Made by a program: the position numbers and the translations under genes. Shown one piece after another: positions 21,700 to 32,642 of a stretch of 64,000 nucleotides of DNA. This stretch comes from Manihot esculenta. Taxonomy: Eukaryota; Streptophyta; Magnoliopsida; Malpighiales; Euphorbiaceae. Below the pieces are notes generated by a model that did not search any database, was not told the DNA's origin, and saw nothing but the letters and a program-made list of their open reading frames with translations. The first letter of the stretch is position 1. Every line of letters starts with the position of its first letter. The stretch lies in assembly GCF_001659605.2 (NCBI RefSeq), contig NC_035174.2, positions 19,630,009-19,694,008 of the forward strand. Reading direction: 5' to 3'.

Positions 21700-23389
21700 A
21701 ACTTACCTGAACAAGTCCACTTTGACAAGTTCTTTTCTTATGACCTAGTTAGTTGCATCTTGCATAGACAACTGTGGCATTTCTCCTTCGTTTAGGTGTT
21801 GGTCCTGCCTCACCCTTTTCCTTTCTCCTAGCTTTTCTTGGTCTTTCAGGCTATCTTTTAAATGGTGGTGGCTGAAGTGGTGGGTGTTCATATTATCTGC
21901 ATTCAAGGTCCTACTAGGAATGAGATGTATTGCATGGTTGTATACCTTTTTGTAGGTTTCAACAGTAAATGCTTCATCATAATAATCCTCTATATCAACC
22001 CTTTTGTATGCAATAGCTCTAGCAGCATGCTTGCGTGGTAGACCAGAGATAGCCCACCACCCATAAGAGCATGTTCTTTTATCCAAAGACACTGCTTCTA
22101 CATGGTCCCTCATGGACTTCATACTCCTCATTTATCCCAAGTATAAGCTTCACAAACATGCTTTGATTGATGATTTTTCTCAAATCCTTTTTAGTTCAAG
22201 GAGTCACTTTTTCCTTCCCATGTAGCTGCTTTTTTATATATTTGATGAAACCTCAACATCCATCTTTGTCTTTTCCTATCAATTATTTGAATAAGTGGCA
22301 TTTCCCTTAAATTTCCTATCCAGCTATTGAAAGACTCTATGAAGTTGTTGATGTAGTTATCATATTTTGCATTTTTCCAAAATGCATGTCTGGCCCACTG
22401 TGACAGAGGAATTCTCAATAGCCAGTCATGTGGCTTTTGCTCCTTCTTTGGATTCATGTTTCTCATATGCAACCAAAACACATAATTGTGAGTAGATTTA
22501 GTTGTATTTCAAAAGTCATGCTTCAAAGTCATTCCTGGAAATTCTTTCTTGAGATTGGCATATATATGCCTGCAATAGAATCTATGTCCAATACTTGGAA
22601 AAATGCTGGACACTGCTTCCTTTAAACCCTGTAAGAAAAATAGATGTTAGTAAAATAAAAATTGAATTAATCATGTATGAATTAAAAAATTACATAAATA
22701 AATTTTACATGTATCTTATGCCTACCAAACATTATGTCCTAGGGATTGTCTTCGTGTCCTTGTCCAATGCCTCTTTCAAGTATTTGTAAGAACCATCTCC
22801 AACTATCACCATATTCAAACTCTACAATGGCAAATGCCAGAGGCAGTACACCTCTATTGCCATTAAGAATGATAGCACACAGAAAAATACCACCATAAAA
22901 GCCCTTGAGATAACAACCATCTAAGACTATGAAAGGCCTACAACCATTTAAAAACCTTGATTTACTTGTCTCAAGCATCACAAAAACTCTTTTGAAAACC
23001 CTTGACTCATTAGGGCCATTTGCCTCATCACTTATAATATATACGTCACTATCAAGGTTAAATGTATTCAGGTAATACAAATATTTATTAAGATATTTGT
23101 AACTATCATTATTCAGCCCAATATTTGTTTCCCTTGCCTTTTGTTTAGCCCTATACAATTGCCATGTTGAAGGCTCTACACCCCATTTTTCTCTCAACTC
23201 ATTCAACATGAAATCATAAATCATGTCTAGATCAACCCTTAAATTGCTTTTCAATTTGTTATCAATCCAAATAGAAGTATGATTTATATTGTGGTTGTCA
23301 TTAGGCCTTATGCAACTGTGCTCTTCCTATTAAGTCTTTACCATGAATGTCATATTATCTACTAAAACTAAGGCATTTCCCTCTAAGGA
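21700..23389 (-). pseudogene. MULE transposase (catalytic, SWIM and zinc-knuckle parts), interrupted by gypsy B
   Basis: Minus-strand MuDR/MULE-type transposase. 23254-22739 carries the region before and including the MULE catalytic domain (WQLYRAKQKARE, PFIVLDGCYLKGFYGG with the first catalytic Asp, and GDSWRWFLQIL). An intron of about 110 bp (about 22630-22735) precedes 22629-22191 (GLKEAVSSIFPSIGHRFYCRHIYANL, then FWKNAKYDNYINNFIESFNSW). A SWIM-type zinc finger follows near 22075-22010, degenerate: CSYGWWAISGLPRKHAARAI has Arg at one of the expected Cys positions. A remnant zinc knuckle with GHKKRTCQ lies near 21765-21725 in another frame. In-frame stops, including a TGA at a probable Trp codon near 22508, show it is dead. 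The N-terminal coding part is displaced to 42586-42739 by gypsy B. Confidence 0.88.
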
Positions 23390-25266
23390 TGTAACGACCC
23401 GAAAATCGGACCGCTACCGGCGCTAGGATCCAGGTCGGCTTAAGGCCGCCGGGACCCGTAGCAAGCCTAACATACATCCTGTGAACCTGTTTAATCCCAT
23501 ACATGATCAACAAAATACATAAAAATTAAAACTTTCATTTTCATTCATATACTCATGTACCAACCTCGACCTGTGCATGCACTGAACAAAAACATAATCA
23601 TAAACATTGACCCCTCTGTGGGATCTCATCAATGCCCCCAAAGGGGTGGCATAACATGTGTTGAGTTGGTTAGACATAAACATCAATAACCATTAAGATC
23701 ATGTATCAAAAAGGGATTACAATATACTATGGTCAAGCACACTTACATAATATAGCTAATCATAACATTACATCATTATACAATTTGTCATGTCCACTTT
23801 CTAGCTATTACAAAACAAGGACTTCATTACTCTTGCTGACCTCCTGGTCTACCCTGTACCTGCAAGCCTGGGGGTTAAGGGAGAGGGATGAGGTACAAGA
23901 GCCCAGTGAGCAGAATAATAAAACAATTTAAAACATATGGTAACATGGAATGCATCACAACACAACTAATCACATCAAGGATGAATTTGTCACCAATAGT
24001 CCCCTACATGGTCCAACTGTGCCAGGGGCGTAGAATGGGCCTCACTGGTCTTTCCCTTACATAACATAACATAACATGGTCCAACTGTGCCAGGGGCGTA
24101 GAATGGGCCTCACTGGTCTTTTTCTTACATGGTGCCAGGGGCGTAGAATGGGCCTCACTGGTCTTTTTCTTACATGGTGCCAGGGGCGTAGAATGGGCCT
24201 CACTGGTCTTCCGTACCGTATCATCATTATCATAATATATGGGGACTAAAGGATCATTCAACATTCATCCACATCACCGAACATATTATGCAATGTAACA
24301 TCTTCGTGAGTCTAATGCAAACACCCTATTATATTTCATGGCATTCATGATGTGTGAATCATGCTAAAACTGGTTTATTTATTTAAAAGCATAAGAGTTA
24401 TTCCACTCACCTCTAGCTGAAGCTCTACTGACTCAGAAGCAGCTGAACTCACTGCTGGGGTCCTCGGTTCCTCGGGTCCGAACCTACACAGGTGGACTCA
24501 AATGAGGGACCAAACATACATGAACATAGGCGAAAGTCCTCTTTCGAGGGCAAGCTTCGACAGCCGAATGCTGCCTCCACAAGAGGGTTCGGCGGCCGAA
24601 AGTCCTTTCGGCTGCCGAACCTGGTTTCTCCCAAAGGGCAGAAACTTGGTTCAAACATGCACAAATGCCTCTAACTCATACCATCATCATAATATATGGG
24701 GACTAAAGGATCATTCAACATTCATCTACATCACCTAACATATTATGCAATGCAACATCTTCGTGAGTCTAATGCAAACACCCTATTATATTTCATGGCA
24801 TTCATGATGCGTGAATCATGCTAAAACTGGTTTATTTATTTAAAAGCATAAGAGTTATTCCACTCACCTCTAGCTGAAGCTCTACTGACTCAGAAGCAGC
24901 TGAACTCACTGCTGCCTCGGTTCCTCGGGTCCGAACCTACACAGGTGGACTCAAATGAGGGACCAAACATACATGAACATAACTCTAAACTACTCCCCAA
25001 AAACCCCCTAGAACATCATGAAACAATCATAGAAAAACATGCAAAAGAAGGCTGGATAGGGCACTTTCGGCGGCAGGTTCGGCGGCACCTTCGGCGGCCG
25101 AAACTCCCAAACAGAGGCGAAACTCATGCATGTTCGGCGGCACTTTCGGCGACCGAAACTCCCAGACAGAGGCGAAATTCCTCTTTCTGGGGCAAGCTTC
25201 GGCAGCCGAATGCTGCCTCCATAAGAGGGTTCGGCGGCCGAAAGTCCTTTCGGCTGCCGAACCTGG
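23390..25266 (-). repeat. Gypsy B 3' LTR, distal part, with internal duplication
   Basis: Starts TGTAACGACCCGAAAATCGG. Four copies of GTGCCAGGGGCGTAGAATGG occur at 24016-24215, where the 5' LTR has two. A segment starting at CATAATATATGGGGAC (24231) is repeated from 24688. The second copy includes about 190 bp (about 24982-25170) that the first copy and the 5' LTR lack, so this LTR is a chimera of two LTR variants. It is interrupted by D at CCTGG (25262-25266). Confidence 0.85.
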
Positions 25267-25447
25267 TGTAATACCCGGCTCGAGTCCGGCATCGGAATTC
25301 CTGTAGTCCGGAGGAATCTCGGGTGTCGGAACCCTCGAGAAGGGTAATGCATATGTTTTCCAAGGTATGTTTTCACTGGTTTTCATGTTTTGAAGTGTTA
25401 AAAGACTTGAGTTTTGAAAGAAAAGCAACAAGGGAGAAATGCAAAGG

Positions 25448-25516
25448 TTCGGCCGCCGAAGGGTACTTTCGGCCGCCGAACATTGCATGGTTGCGGCTTC
25501 ACGTTCGGCTGCCGAA
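25448..25516. promoter_or_regulatory. Upstream cluster of TTCGGC-N-GCCGAA sites in D LTR
   Basis: Three 13-bp near-palindromes at 25448-25460, 25468-25480 and 25504-25516, ending 20 bp before the TATA-like box. The position suggests promoter-proximal control sites in U3. The 3' LTR has the same cluster at about 32824-32892. Confidence 0.5.
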
Positions 25517-25535
25517 GGTGGTCTGGCCAGCCACC

Positions 25536-25543
25536 TATAAAAG
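25536..25543 (+). promoter_or_regulatory. Putative TATA box of gypsy D
   Basis: TATAAAAG about 270 bp inside the 5' LTR. The same sequence occurs at 32912-32919 in the 3' LTR and at equivalent positions in A, B and C. Confidence 0.65.
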
Positions 25544-26071
25544 GGCCAAAGGTCGGTGAAAGGAGGGTATTTTCTCCTCCACTTGCAGCCAGAGGTGAGT
25601 TCCAGCCTCTCCACGTTGACTTTCATGTTTTCCATGATTTTCAGCAACTCTTTCAAGAGTTTTAAGAGTTTTGGTGACTTATGAAGGTTTTGAGCAAAAG
25701 AAACAAGTTTTGAAGCTTGGAGCTTTGGAAGAGCTTTTCTTCATATCTCCACGTTAGGATCCTTCATCCTCAAGTTCTTTAAGAGGTAAGTGAAGATCCT
25801 GAGCTTCTTTGATGATTTTGAAAGGTTTTCTAAAGTTTGTATGGGTAGTATGCATGTTTAGGTTTAGGTGAGGTTTGTGGTGATTTGTGGTGTTCCAGCA
25901 TGTGTAAGTGTTATGTGCTATGTTTGTTTGGGGTTTTAGGGTAGTTTTAGACCCCTTTGTGCATATAGATGTGTATATGCTAGTTGGGAGTAGTTGATAT
26001 GCATGTTTGTAGGTTTTTGGGCAAAGTTTGCCTGAAACAGAGCAGGGTTCTGCCCTTCGGGCAAAACCAGG

Positions 26072-26286
26072 TTCGGCCGCCGAACCCTTTGAGGAGGCAG
26101 TTTCGGCTGCCAAAGGTTGCCCCGAAAGCTAGGCTTTCGGTTTAGAAAGAGACTTTCGGCCGCCGAAAGAGGGAGTTCGGCCGCCGAAAGTGTGTGAGTT
26201 TCGTCTCTGGACGAGACCTTCGGCCGCCGAAGGTGCCGCCGAACATACATGAGTTTCGTCTCTGGAGAGGGGTTTCGGCCGCCGAA
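26072..26286. promoter_or_regulatory. Downstream cluster of TTCGGC-N-GCCGAA sites in D LTR
   Basis: Five perfect sites at 26072-26084, 26155-26167, 26176-26188, 26219-26231 and 26274-26286, plus half-sites GTGCCGCCGAA. They lie about 0.53-0.75 kb past the TATA box, so they are probably transcribed into the RNA leader, where each could fold as a short hairpin. Confidence 0.45.
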
Positions 26287-26708
26287 CCTGCCGCCGAAAG
26301 TGCCCTGTCCAGCTTTCTTTTGCATGTTTTATGTGATGGTTTTAGGGTTGTTTAGAGGGGTTTTGGGGAGTTTCTTAGAGATGTTCTTGAGTGAGTTTGG
26401 TCCCTCATTTGAGTCCACCTGTGTAGGTACGGACCAGAGGCATCAGGGAACTCAGCAGTGAGTCCAGTGTCAGAACCTGCAGAGTCAGTTCAGAGATAAC
26501 AAAAGGTGAGTGGAATTTAACTTAATGTTTTAATATGAGAACTGATATTTTATCATGCTTCATGCATCATAAATATGCTATAGGGTGAGTGCATTAGTGT
26601 ACACAAAGATGATGCATTGCATTTATCCTTGTACTTGGCACTGCTCCTTGTACATTGCTTATGTGAGACGGCACGGACTTCGTGAGGATTCATTAGCCCT
26701 CAGAGGAA

Positions 26709-26820
26709 GACCTGGAACAGCCCTACGGGGACCAGGCACAACACAAAGACCTGGAACAGCCCTACGGGGACCAGGCACAACACAAAGACCTGGAACAGCC
26801 CTACGGGGACCAGGCACATG
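26709..26820 (+). repeat. 39-bp tandem repeat, three copies, in D 5' LTR
   Basis: Units start at 26709, 26748 and 26787 (GACCTGGAACAGCCCTACGG). They are absent from the 3' LTR because of its 511-bp deletion. Confidence 0.9.
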
Positions 26821-27446
26821 GTACTTAGGTACCCCAGATGAGATAGAGGGATTTTTGATCCGTCCGGCCGAGGTGATGTGCTTATCTGTTGCATTCCATG
26901 AGAGCATGTTTTATCACCTGTTATTTTACTATTCTACTCACTGGGCTATAGTAGCTCATCCCTCTCCCCTAACTCCCGTTGTGCAGGTTCAGAGGTCAGA
27001 GAGAACTCAGCAGGGTACAGAAAGAGTACAGAGTTTTGTAATAGCTAGTGTGGACATGTAATTGTATAGAGATAATGTATATGTATAGTGTATAGCATGG
27101 TGCTTAATTTATAAGACTTGGAATCCCATTGTGGCGTCACATGATCAGTTTATGTATGTTTCTTTATTGTTGTATGTTTATGAGCAAAACCAGGCTTAAC
27201 ATGATGAGTTTGATCCGCCTAGAGCCATGAGGAGCTCTAGTAGGGATGAGTAGAGCACAGAGAGAGTGCATGCACAGGTTAAGCCTTGGAATGAAGAAAA
27301 GTGTTATGTTTTTACAGTTTGTATGAGCATGTATGGGATTTCACAGGTATACAGACAGGATAGCAGGCTTACTACGGGTCCCGGCGACCTTAAGTCGATC
27401 TGGATCCTAGTGCCGGTGGCAGTTCGGTTTCCGGGCTGTTACAGAT

Positions 27447-27459
27447 TGGTATCAGAGCC
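27447..27459 (+). other. Gypsy D primer-binding site (tRNA-iMet)
   Basis: TGGTATCAGAGCC, 3 nt after the 5' LTR: complementary to initiator methionine tRNA. Confidence 0.95.
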
Positions 27460-27652
27460 CTAGGTTCATATGGTCGGACCTATAGAGCTAGAGTTGGGCT
27501 CATAGAGAGGTGTAGCAGGTCAAGCACCGTAGGAAAAACATGTCCATGAGGATAGGATGTTATGCTGATGTGCTATGCCATGAGTTATGCATGTGCATTT
27601 ATTGATGTGTTGCTTATGTATTATGTGATTTGTTGTTTTCCAGAGAGTGAAG

Positions 27653-30600
27653 ATGCGAGGAACTCGTCGATCCGCGAGATTGACTGGAGTCCCACCTGTC
27701 AGTGAGGGTACAGCTGCTCGTCCACCTGCCTTGCCAAGGGCAAGATCTCACAGATCAAGCAGGGAAGGAACGTCACGAGACCCTAGAAGGTCTTCGGACG
27801 AGAGCAGGAGAGGTGTGATGGAAGAGGATCCGAGTAGAGATGTAAGCATGGGTGTGGGAAGGTCAGAAGAAGGTATGGGGGAGTCCCAGGGAGGCGTTCA
27901 GGCCTCGGGGTTTGGCTATCCACCCTTTCCACAGGGCCCAGAGTATCCGATGGGAGGCACGTCGGAGTACTCCAGCTTTGCTCCATATCCACCCTACATG
28001 CCATATATGCCCTATCCTTCCTTTTATCCACCATATCACATGTATCCACCCCCACCTGTTCATCCAAGTCCAGTACAGCCTGAAGTGAGAGAACCAGTTC
28101 CTCCACCACCACCTCCTGAACCAGTAGCCCCTGTTATGGAAGCACAGCAACCCAGTTCTTCAGGGGGAAGTAAGGTGAAGATGACCGAGTACTTAAAGTT
28201 GGATGCTCCTAAATTCAATACAGGAGATGATCCCTTTGAGTATCTCAGTGCAGTCCGAATGATAACAAGTGAGTTGGGAGCTGATGATGGTAGAGCCATT
28301 GAGATGGCAGGGTTCACGTTAAAGTGTATGAAAGCTAGAGAATGGTTCAAGAACTATGTGGACCCGAGACTGGAGAGTATGACCTGGGAAGAGTTCGCCA
28401 ATGCATTTGCTGGATGGGCTTTTCCTGACAGTTCTAGGGAACTAAAGGTTGTGGAGTTTGAGCAGTTGAGACAGCTGGAGGAGATGAGCGTTGATGAATA
28501 TACAGATAAGTTCCTGGAATTGTTGCCATATGTCGGACAGGCATATGATACAGATCAGAAGAAGGCAAAGAGATATGCCACAAGGCTTCATCCCAGGTAT
28601 TTCTCTTTGATTCTTCATGCGGAGAAGGAAAGTTTCCACTCTATTGTGGACGCTGCTAGAAAGATGGAGGCCAGTGCGATAAGTCAAGGTGTCGTCAAGG
28701 CACAGTCTTCTGGTGTTAAACCAGGTTCCTCCTCACAGGGTACAGCAAGTGCAAGTAAGAAGAGATGGGAGAAATTCAGAGGAAAGAGAGGCAAGTTCTG
28801 GAACAGGCTTAAGTCGGGTCTGGAAATGAGTAGTGGCTCCAGTTCTGGCGCAGATTTTCCAGTGTGCAAGAGGTGTGGCAAACAGCATAGAGGAGCTTGT
28901 CAGTTGGGATCCACAGCCTGCTATAGATGTGGGCAGGAGGGACATTATGCACGAGAATGTCCTCAGGCGACTTTAGTTGCACCATCCCAGCAGATGAGTA
29001 CGGGCAGTGTAGTCCAGCCAGTAGCTTCAGCCATTCCACCAAGCAGTGGCAGAGGAAGAGGAAGAGGGGCAGCCTCTTCATCAGGGATGGGTTCCCGAGG
29101 TGCAGGTCCGTCAGCCCCAGCACGGATTTTTACCCTGACTCAGCAGGAGGCAGACACGTCGAACACGGTGGTGTCAGGTAATCTCATCATTGGGTGTTCA
29201 GAGGTGTATGCTTTAATGGACCCCGGTGCTTCTCACTCTTTCATTTCTTCTAGAGCTGCAGAGAGGTTGGGTCTGATGGTGTCTGAGTTAGAGTGTCCTC
29301 TATGGGTCAGTGGACCCAAATGTGATCCATCTTTGGCAGAGTCAGTCTGTCGGTTCAGTCCAGTGTGCATAGAGGGTAGATACCTTCCAGCTGACCTGGT
29401 GGTTCTAGAGTTGACAGATTTTGATGTCATTCTAGGGATGGACTGGTTATCTACGTATGATGCTACCCTGAACTGTAGAGACAAGGTAGTCAGTTTCAGA
29501 GACCAGGATGGGTCAGAGTGTGTCTTCAGAGGAGACAGGAGAGGGACACCTAGGGGTTTGATATCAGCCCTCCAGGCTCGTAGGATGTTAAGGAAGGGGT
29601 GTCAGGGGTTCCTAGCTTATGTGAGAGAGCTAGACAGTCAGGTTAGGGAACCATCCTCAGTACCAGTTGTCAGAGACTTCCTAGATTTGTTTCCTGAAGA
29701 GCTTCCAGGACTACCACCGGATAGGGAAATAGAGTTCGAGATTGAGTTGATGCCCAATGCCAGACCGATCTCTATTCCTCCCTACAGGATGGCACCAGCA
29801 GAGTTGCGAGAGTTGAAAGAGCAGTTACAGGATTTGGTAGCTAAGGGTTTCATCCGCCCGAGTACCTCACCCTGGGGTGCTCCAGTCTTATTTGTCAGAA
29901 AGAAGGATGGACCTCTGAGACTTTGTGTCGACTATAGACAGTTGAACAAAGTCACTATCAAAAATAAGTATCCGTTACCCAGGATCGATGATCTATTCGA
30001 CCAGCTGGCAGGAGCAGGTTGTTTTTCAAAAATAGATCTGAGATCTGGATACCATCAGTTGAAGATCAGGGAAGGAGATGTATCCAAGACTGCTTTCAGA
30101 ACCAGATATGGGCATTATGAGTTCCTTGTGATGCCGTTCGGGTTGACTAACGCCCCTGCAGCATTCATGGATCTCATGAACAGGGTTTTCCGGGAGTACT
30201 TGGATCGTTTTGTGATCGTCTTTATTGATGATATCTTGGTGTTCTCCAGGAATGCAGATGACCATGCCCAGCATCTGCGGATAGTACTGCAAACCTTGAG
30301 AGAGCATGGCTTGTATGCCAAGTTCTCCAAGTGCGAGTTCTGGCTAAGGAGCATTTCCTTTTTGGGACATGTTGTATCAGAGGAAGGTATAGCAGTGGAT
30401 CCCAAAAAGGTAGAGGCAGTAGCCAACTGGCCTACACCCACTACAGTGACAGAAATCAAGAGTTTTCTGGGTTTGGCAGGCTAATATCGAAGGTTTGTGC
30501 AGGACTTCTCGAAGATAGCTGCTCCTATGACCAGACTGACCAGAAAGAATCAGAAATTTGTGTGGTCAGAGGAATGTGAAGAGAGTTTTGCAGAGTTGAA

Positions 30601-32563
30601 GAGACGATTGACTTCAGCACCGGTGTTAGCTCTGCCGATCAGTGATGAAGATTTCACAGTGTTCTGTGATGCATCCCGAGTGGGGTTAGGTTGTGTGTTG
30701 ATGCAGAATGACCGAGTGATAGCTTATGCTTCTAGACAGCTGAAGAAGCACGAGCTGAATTACCCGACACACGATCTTGAGATGGCAGCTGTTATCTTTG
30801 CACTTAAGATGTGGAGGCATTACCTCTATGGGGTAAAGTGTGAGATCTATACGGATCATAAGAGCCTGCAGCACATCTTAAGTCAGAGAGAGTTAAACTT
30901 GAGGCAGAGACGGTGGGTAGAATTGCTCAGTGATTATGATTGTAAGATCCAGTATCATCCGGGCAAGGCTAATGTTGTAGCTGACGCCTTAAGCCGAAAG
31001 TCACTTGGCAGTTTATCCCACATTGTAGGAGAGAGAAGACCGGTGGTGAAGGATTTCTCCAAGCTTGTGGAAGAAGGGTTACAGTTGCAGTTATCTGGTA
31101 CAGGTGCTTTGATCGCACAGATGAGAGTGACACCAGTGGTTCTAGAGCAAGTGGCTCTGAAACAGCACGAAGACCCCGAGTTAGTGAAGATTGCCAGGAC
31201 TGTTCAGTCGGGCAACAGTGCAGAGTTCAGATTTGACGGTGAGGGGATTCTTCGGCACGGTAAGAGGTTATGTGTACCAGATGATAGCAGTTTGAAGGCA
31301 GACATTATGAGGGAAGCTCATAATGCGAGGTATAGTATTCACCCGGGAGCCACCAAGATGTATCAAGATTTGAGAAGGGTGTATTGGTGGCCATCAATGA
31401 AACGAGAAGTGGCACAGTTCGTGTCAGCCTGCGAGACATGTCAAAGGGTGAAGCTAGAGCACCAGAAGCCGGCTGGAATGCTTAACCCACTGCCGATTCC
31501 AGAATGGAAATGGGAGAACATAGCAATGGATTTTGTAGTGGGGTTACCGGCGACGTCTAACAGACTAGACTCCATATGGGTGATTGTGGATAGACTCACT
31601 AAATCTGCTCACTTCATTCCAGTCAGGAGTAACTACTCTGTGGACAAGTTGGCGCAGGTGTATGTAGACGAGATAGTAAGATTGCATGGAGTTCCAGTGT
31701 CGATAGTATCAGATCGAGGACCTCAGTTCACCTCCAGGTTTTGGCGGAGTCTGCAGAATGAAATGGGCACAAGGTTGGATTTCAGCACTGCTTTCCATCC
31801 ACAGACAGACGGTCAGTCAGAGAGGACCATCCAGACCATTGAAGATATGCTGAGAATGTGTGTGTTAGACTTTGGCGGTTCTTGGAGGCAGCATCTACCT
31901 CTGGTGGAGTTTGCCTACAACAACAGCCATCATGCTAGCATAGGGATGGCTCCTTATGAAGCTTTGTATGGGAGGAAGTGCCGATCACCTGTTTGCTGGG
32001 AAGAGGTAGGAGAGAAAACTCTTGCAGGGCCAGAGTTAGTTGAGATAACCAGCAAGGTAGTGCCTATCATCAGAGAGCGGATCAGAACAGCTGTAAGCAG
32101 ACAGAAAAGCTATGCAGACATCCGTAGGAAGCAGATAGAGTTCCAGGAGGGGGATATGGTATTGCTCAAGGTGTCTCCGATGAAGGGAGTGGTTCGGTTT
32201 GGAAAGAAGGGTAAACTAGCCCCACGGTACATAGGTCCCTTTGAGATCTTGCAGAAGATCGGGCCTGTGTCGTATAAGCTAGATTTACCGGCTTCTATGG
32301 AAAGAATTCACCCGGTATTCCATGTTTCTATGTTGAGAAAGTTTGTGTCAGATCCAGAGAAGGTTCTTAGTGAACCTGAGGTGGAAATCTTAAGTGATCT
32401 CACCTATGTAGAGCAGCCAGTGCGGATCCTTGACACCCAGATCAGAAAGCTAAGAAACAAGGAGATACCAATGGTGAAAGTTCTGTGGAACCACCACAAC
32501 CTAGAAGAGTGCACTTGGGAGACTCGGGAGTCCATGCTCCAGCAATACCCATATCTGTTTTAA
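27653..32563 (+). pseudogene. Gypsy D gag-pol polyprotein, complete except for one internal stop
   Basis: Single frame from ATG 27653 ([10 protein letters not shown]; the frame is open from 27647) to the stop at 32563, with one premature TAA at 30482-30484. That codon lies in LAG-stop-YRRF, where the sister copies have Tyr, so it is a one-base change. Approximate residues: Pro/Tyr-rich gag N-terminus 80-170; gag domain 180-350; CCHC knuckle [15 protein letters not shown] about 423; protease DPGASHSFI about 523; RT from FVRKKDG about 746 with FIDD about 857-860; RNase H FTVFCDAS about 1000; integrase HHCC, then MDFVVG, SDRGPQF and GQSERT; chromodomain-like tail [11 protein letters not shown] to [12 protein letters not shown]. 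It encodes capsid, protease, reverse transcriptase/RNase H and integrase. A true chromodomain would direct integration to chromatin marks. The stop removes RNase H and integrase unless it is read through. Confidence 0.95.
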
Positions 32564-32627
32564 GGTTAGTTTTTTCCCCTTTTCTATGTGTTTATGTTGT
32601 GTTAGGGACATTCGGGGACGAATGTTC

Positions 32628-32642
32628 TTAAGGGGGGGAGAA
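32628..32642 (+). other. Gypsy D polypurine tract
   Basis: TTAAGGGGGGGAGAA ends directly at the 3' LTR. Confidence 0.93.

Larger units (their letters stand above)
25267..27443 (+). repeat. Gypsy D 5' LTR
   Basis: 2,177 bp, TGTAATACCCGGC to CGGGCTGTTACA. TATA-like box at 25536-25543. Palindrome clusters at 25448-25516 and 26072-26286. A 39-bp tandem repeat at 26709-26820. Confidence 0.95.

Noticed and set aside
21526..21795. 89-codon open frame (+)
   Set aside because: Its right part is antisense to the MULE transposase C-terminus, with no motifs of its own.
26585..27061. 158-codon open frame in D's 5' LTR
   Set aside because: It spans the 39-bp tandem repeat (which is divisible by 3, so stays open) and is lost in the 3' LTR by deletion; not a gene.
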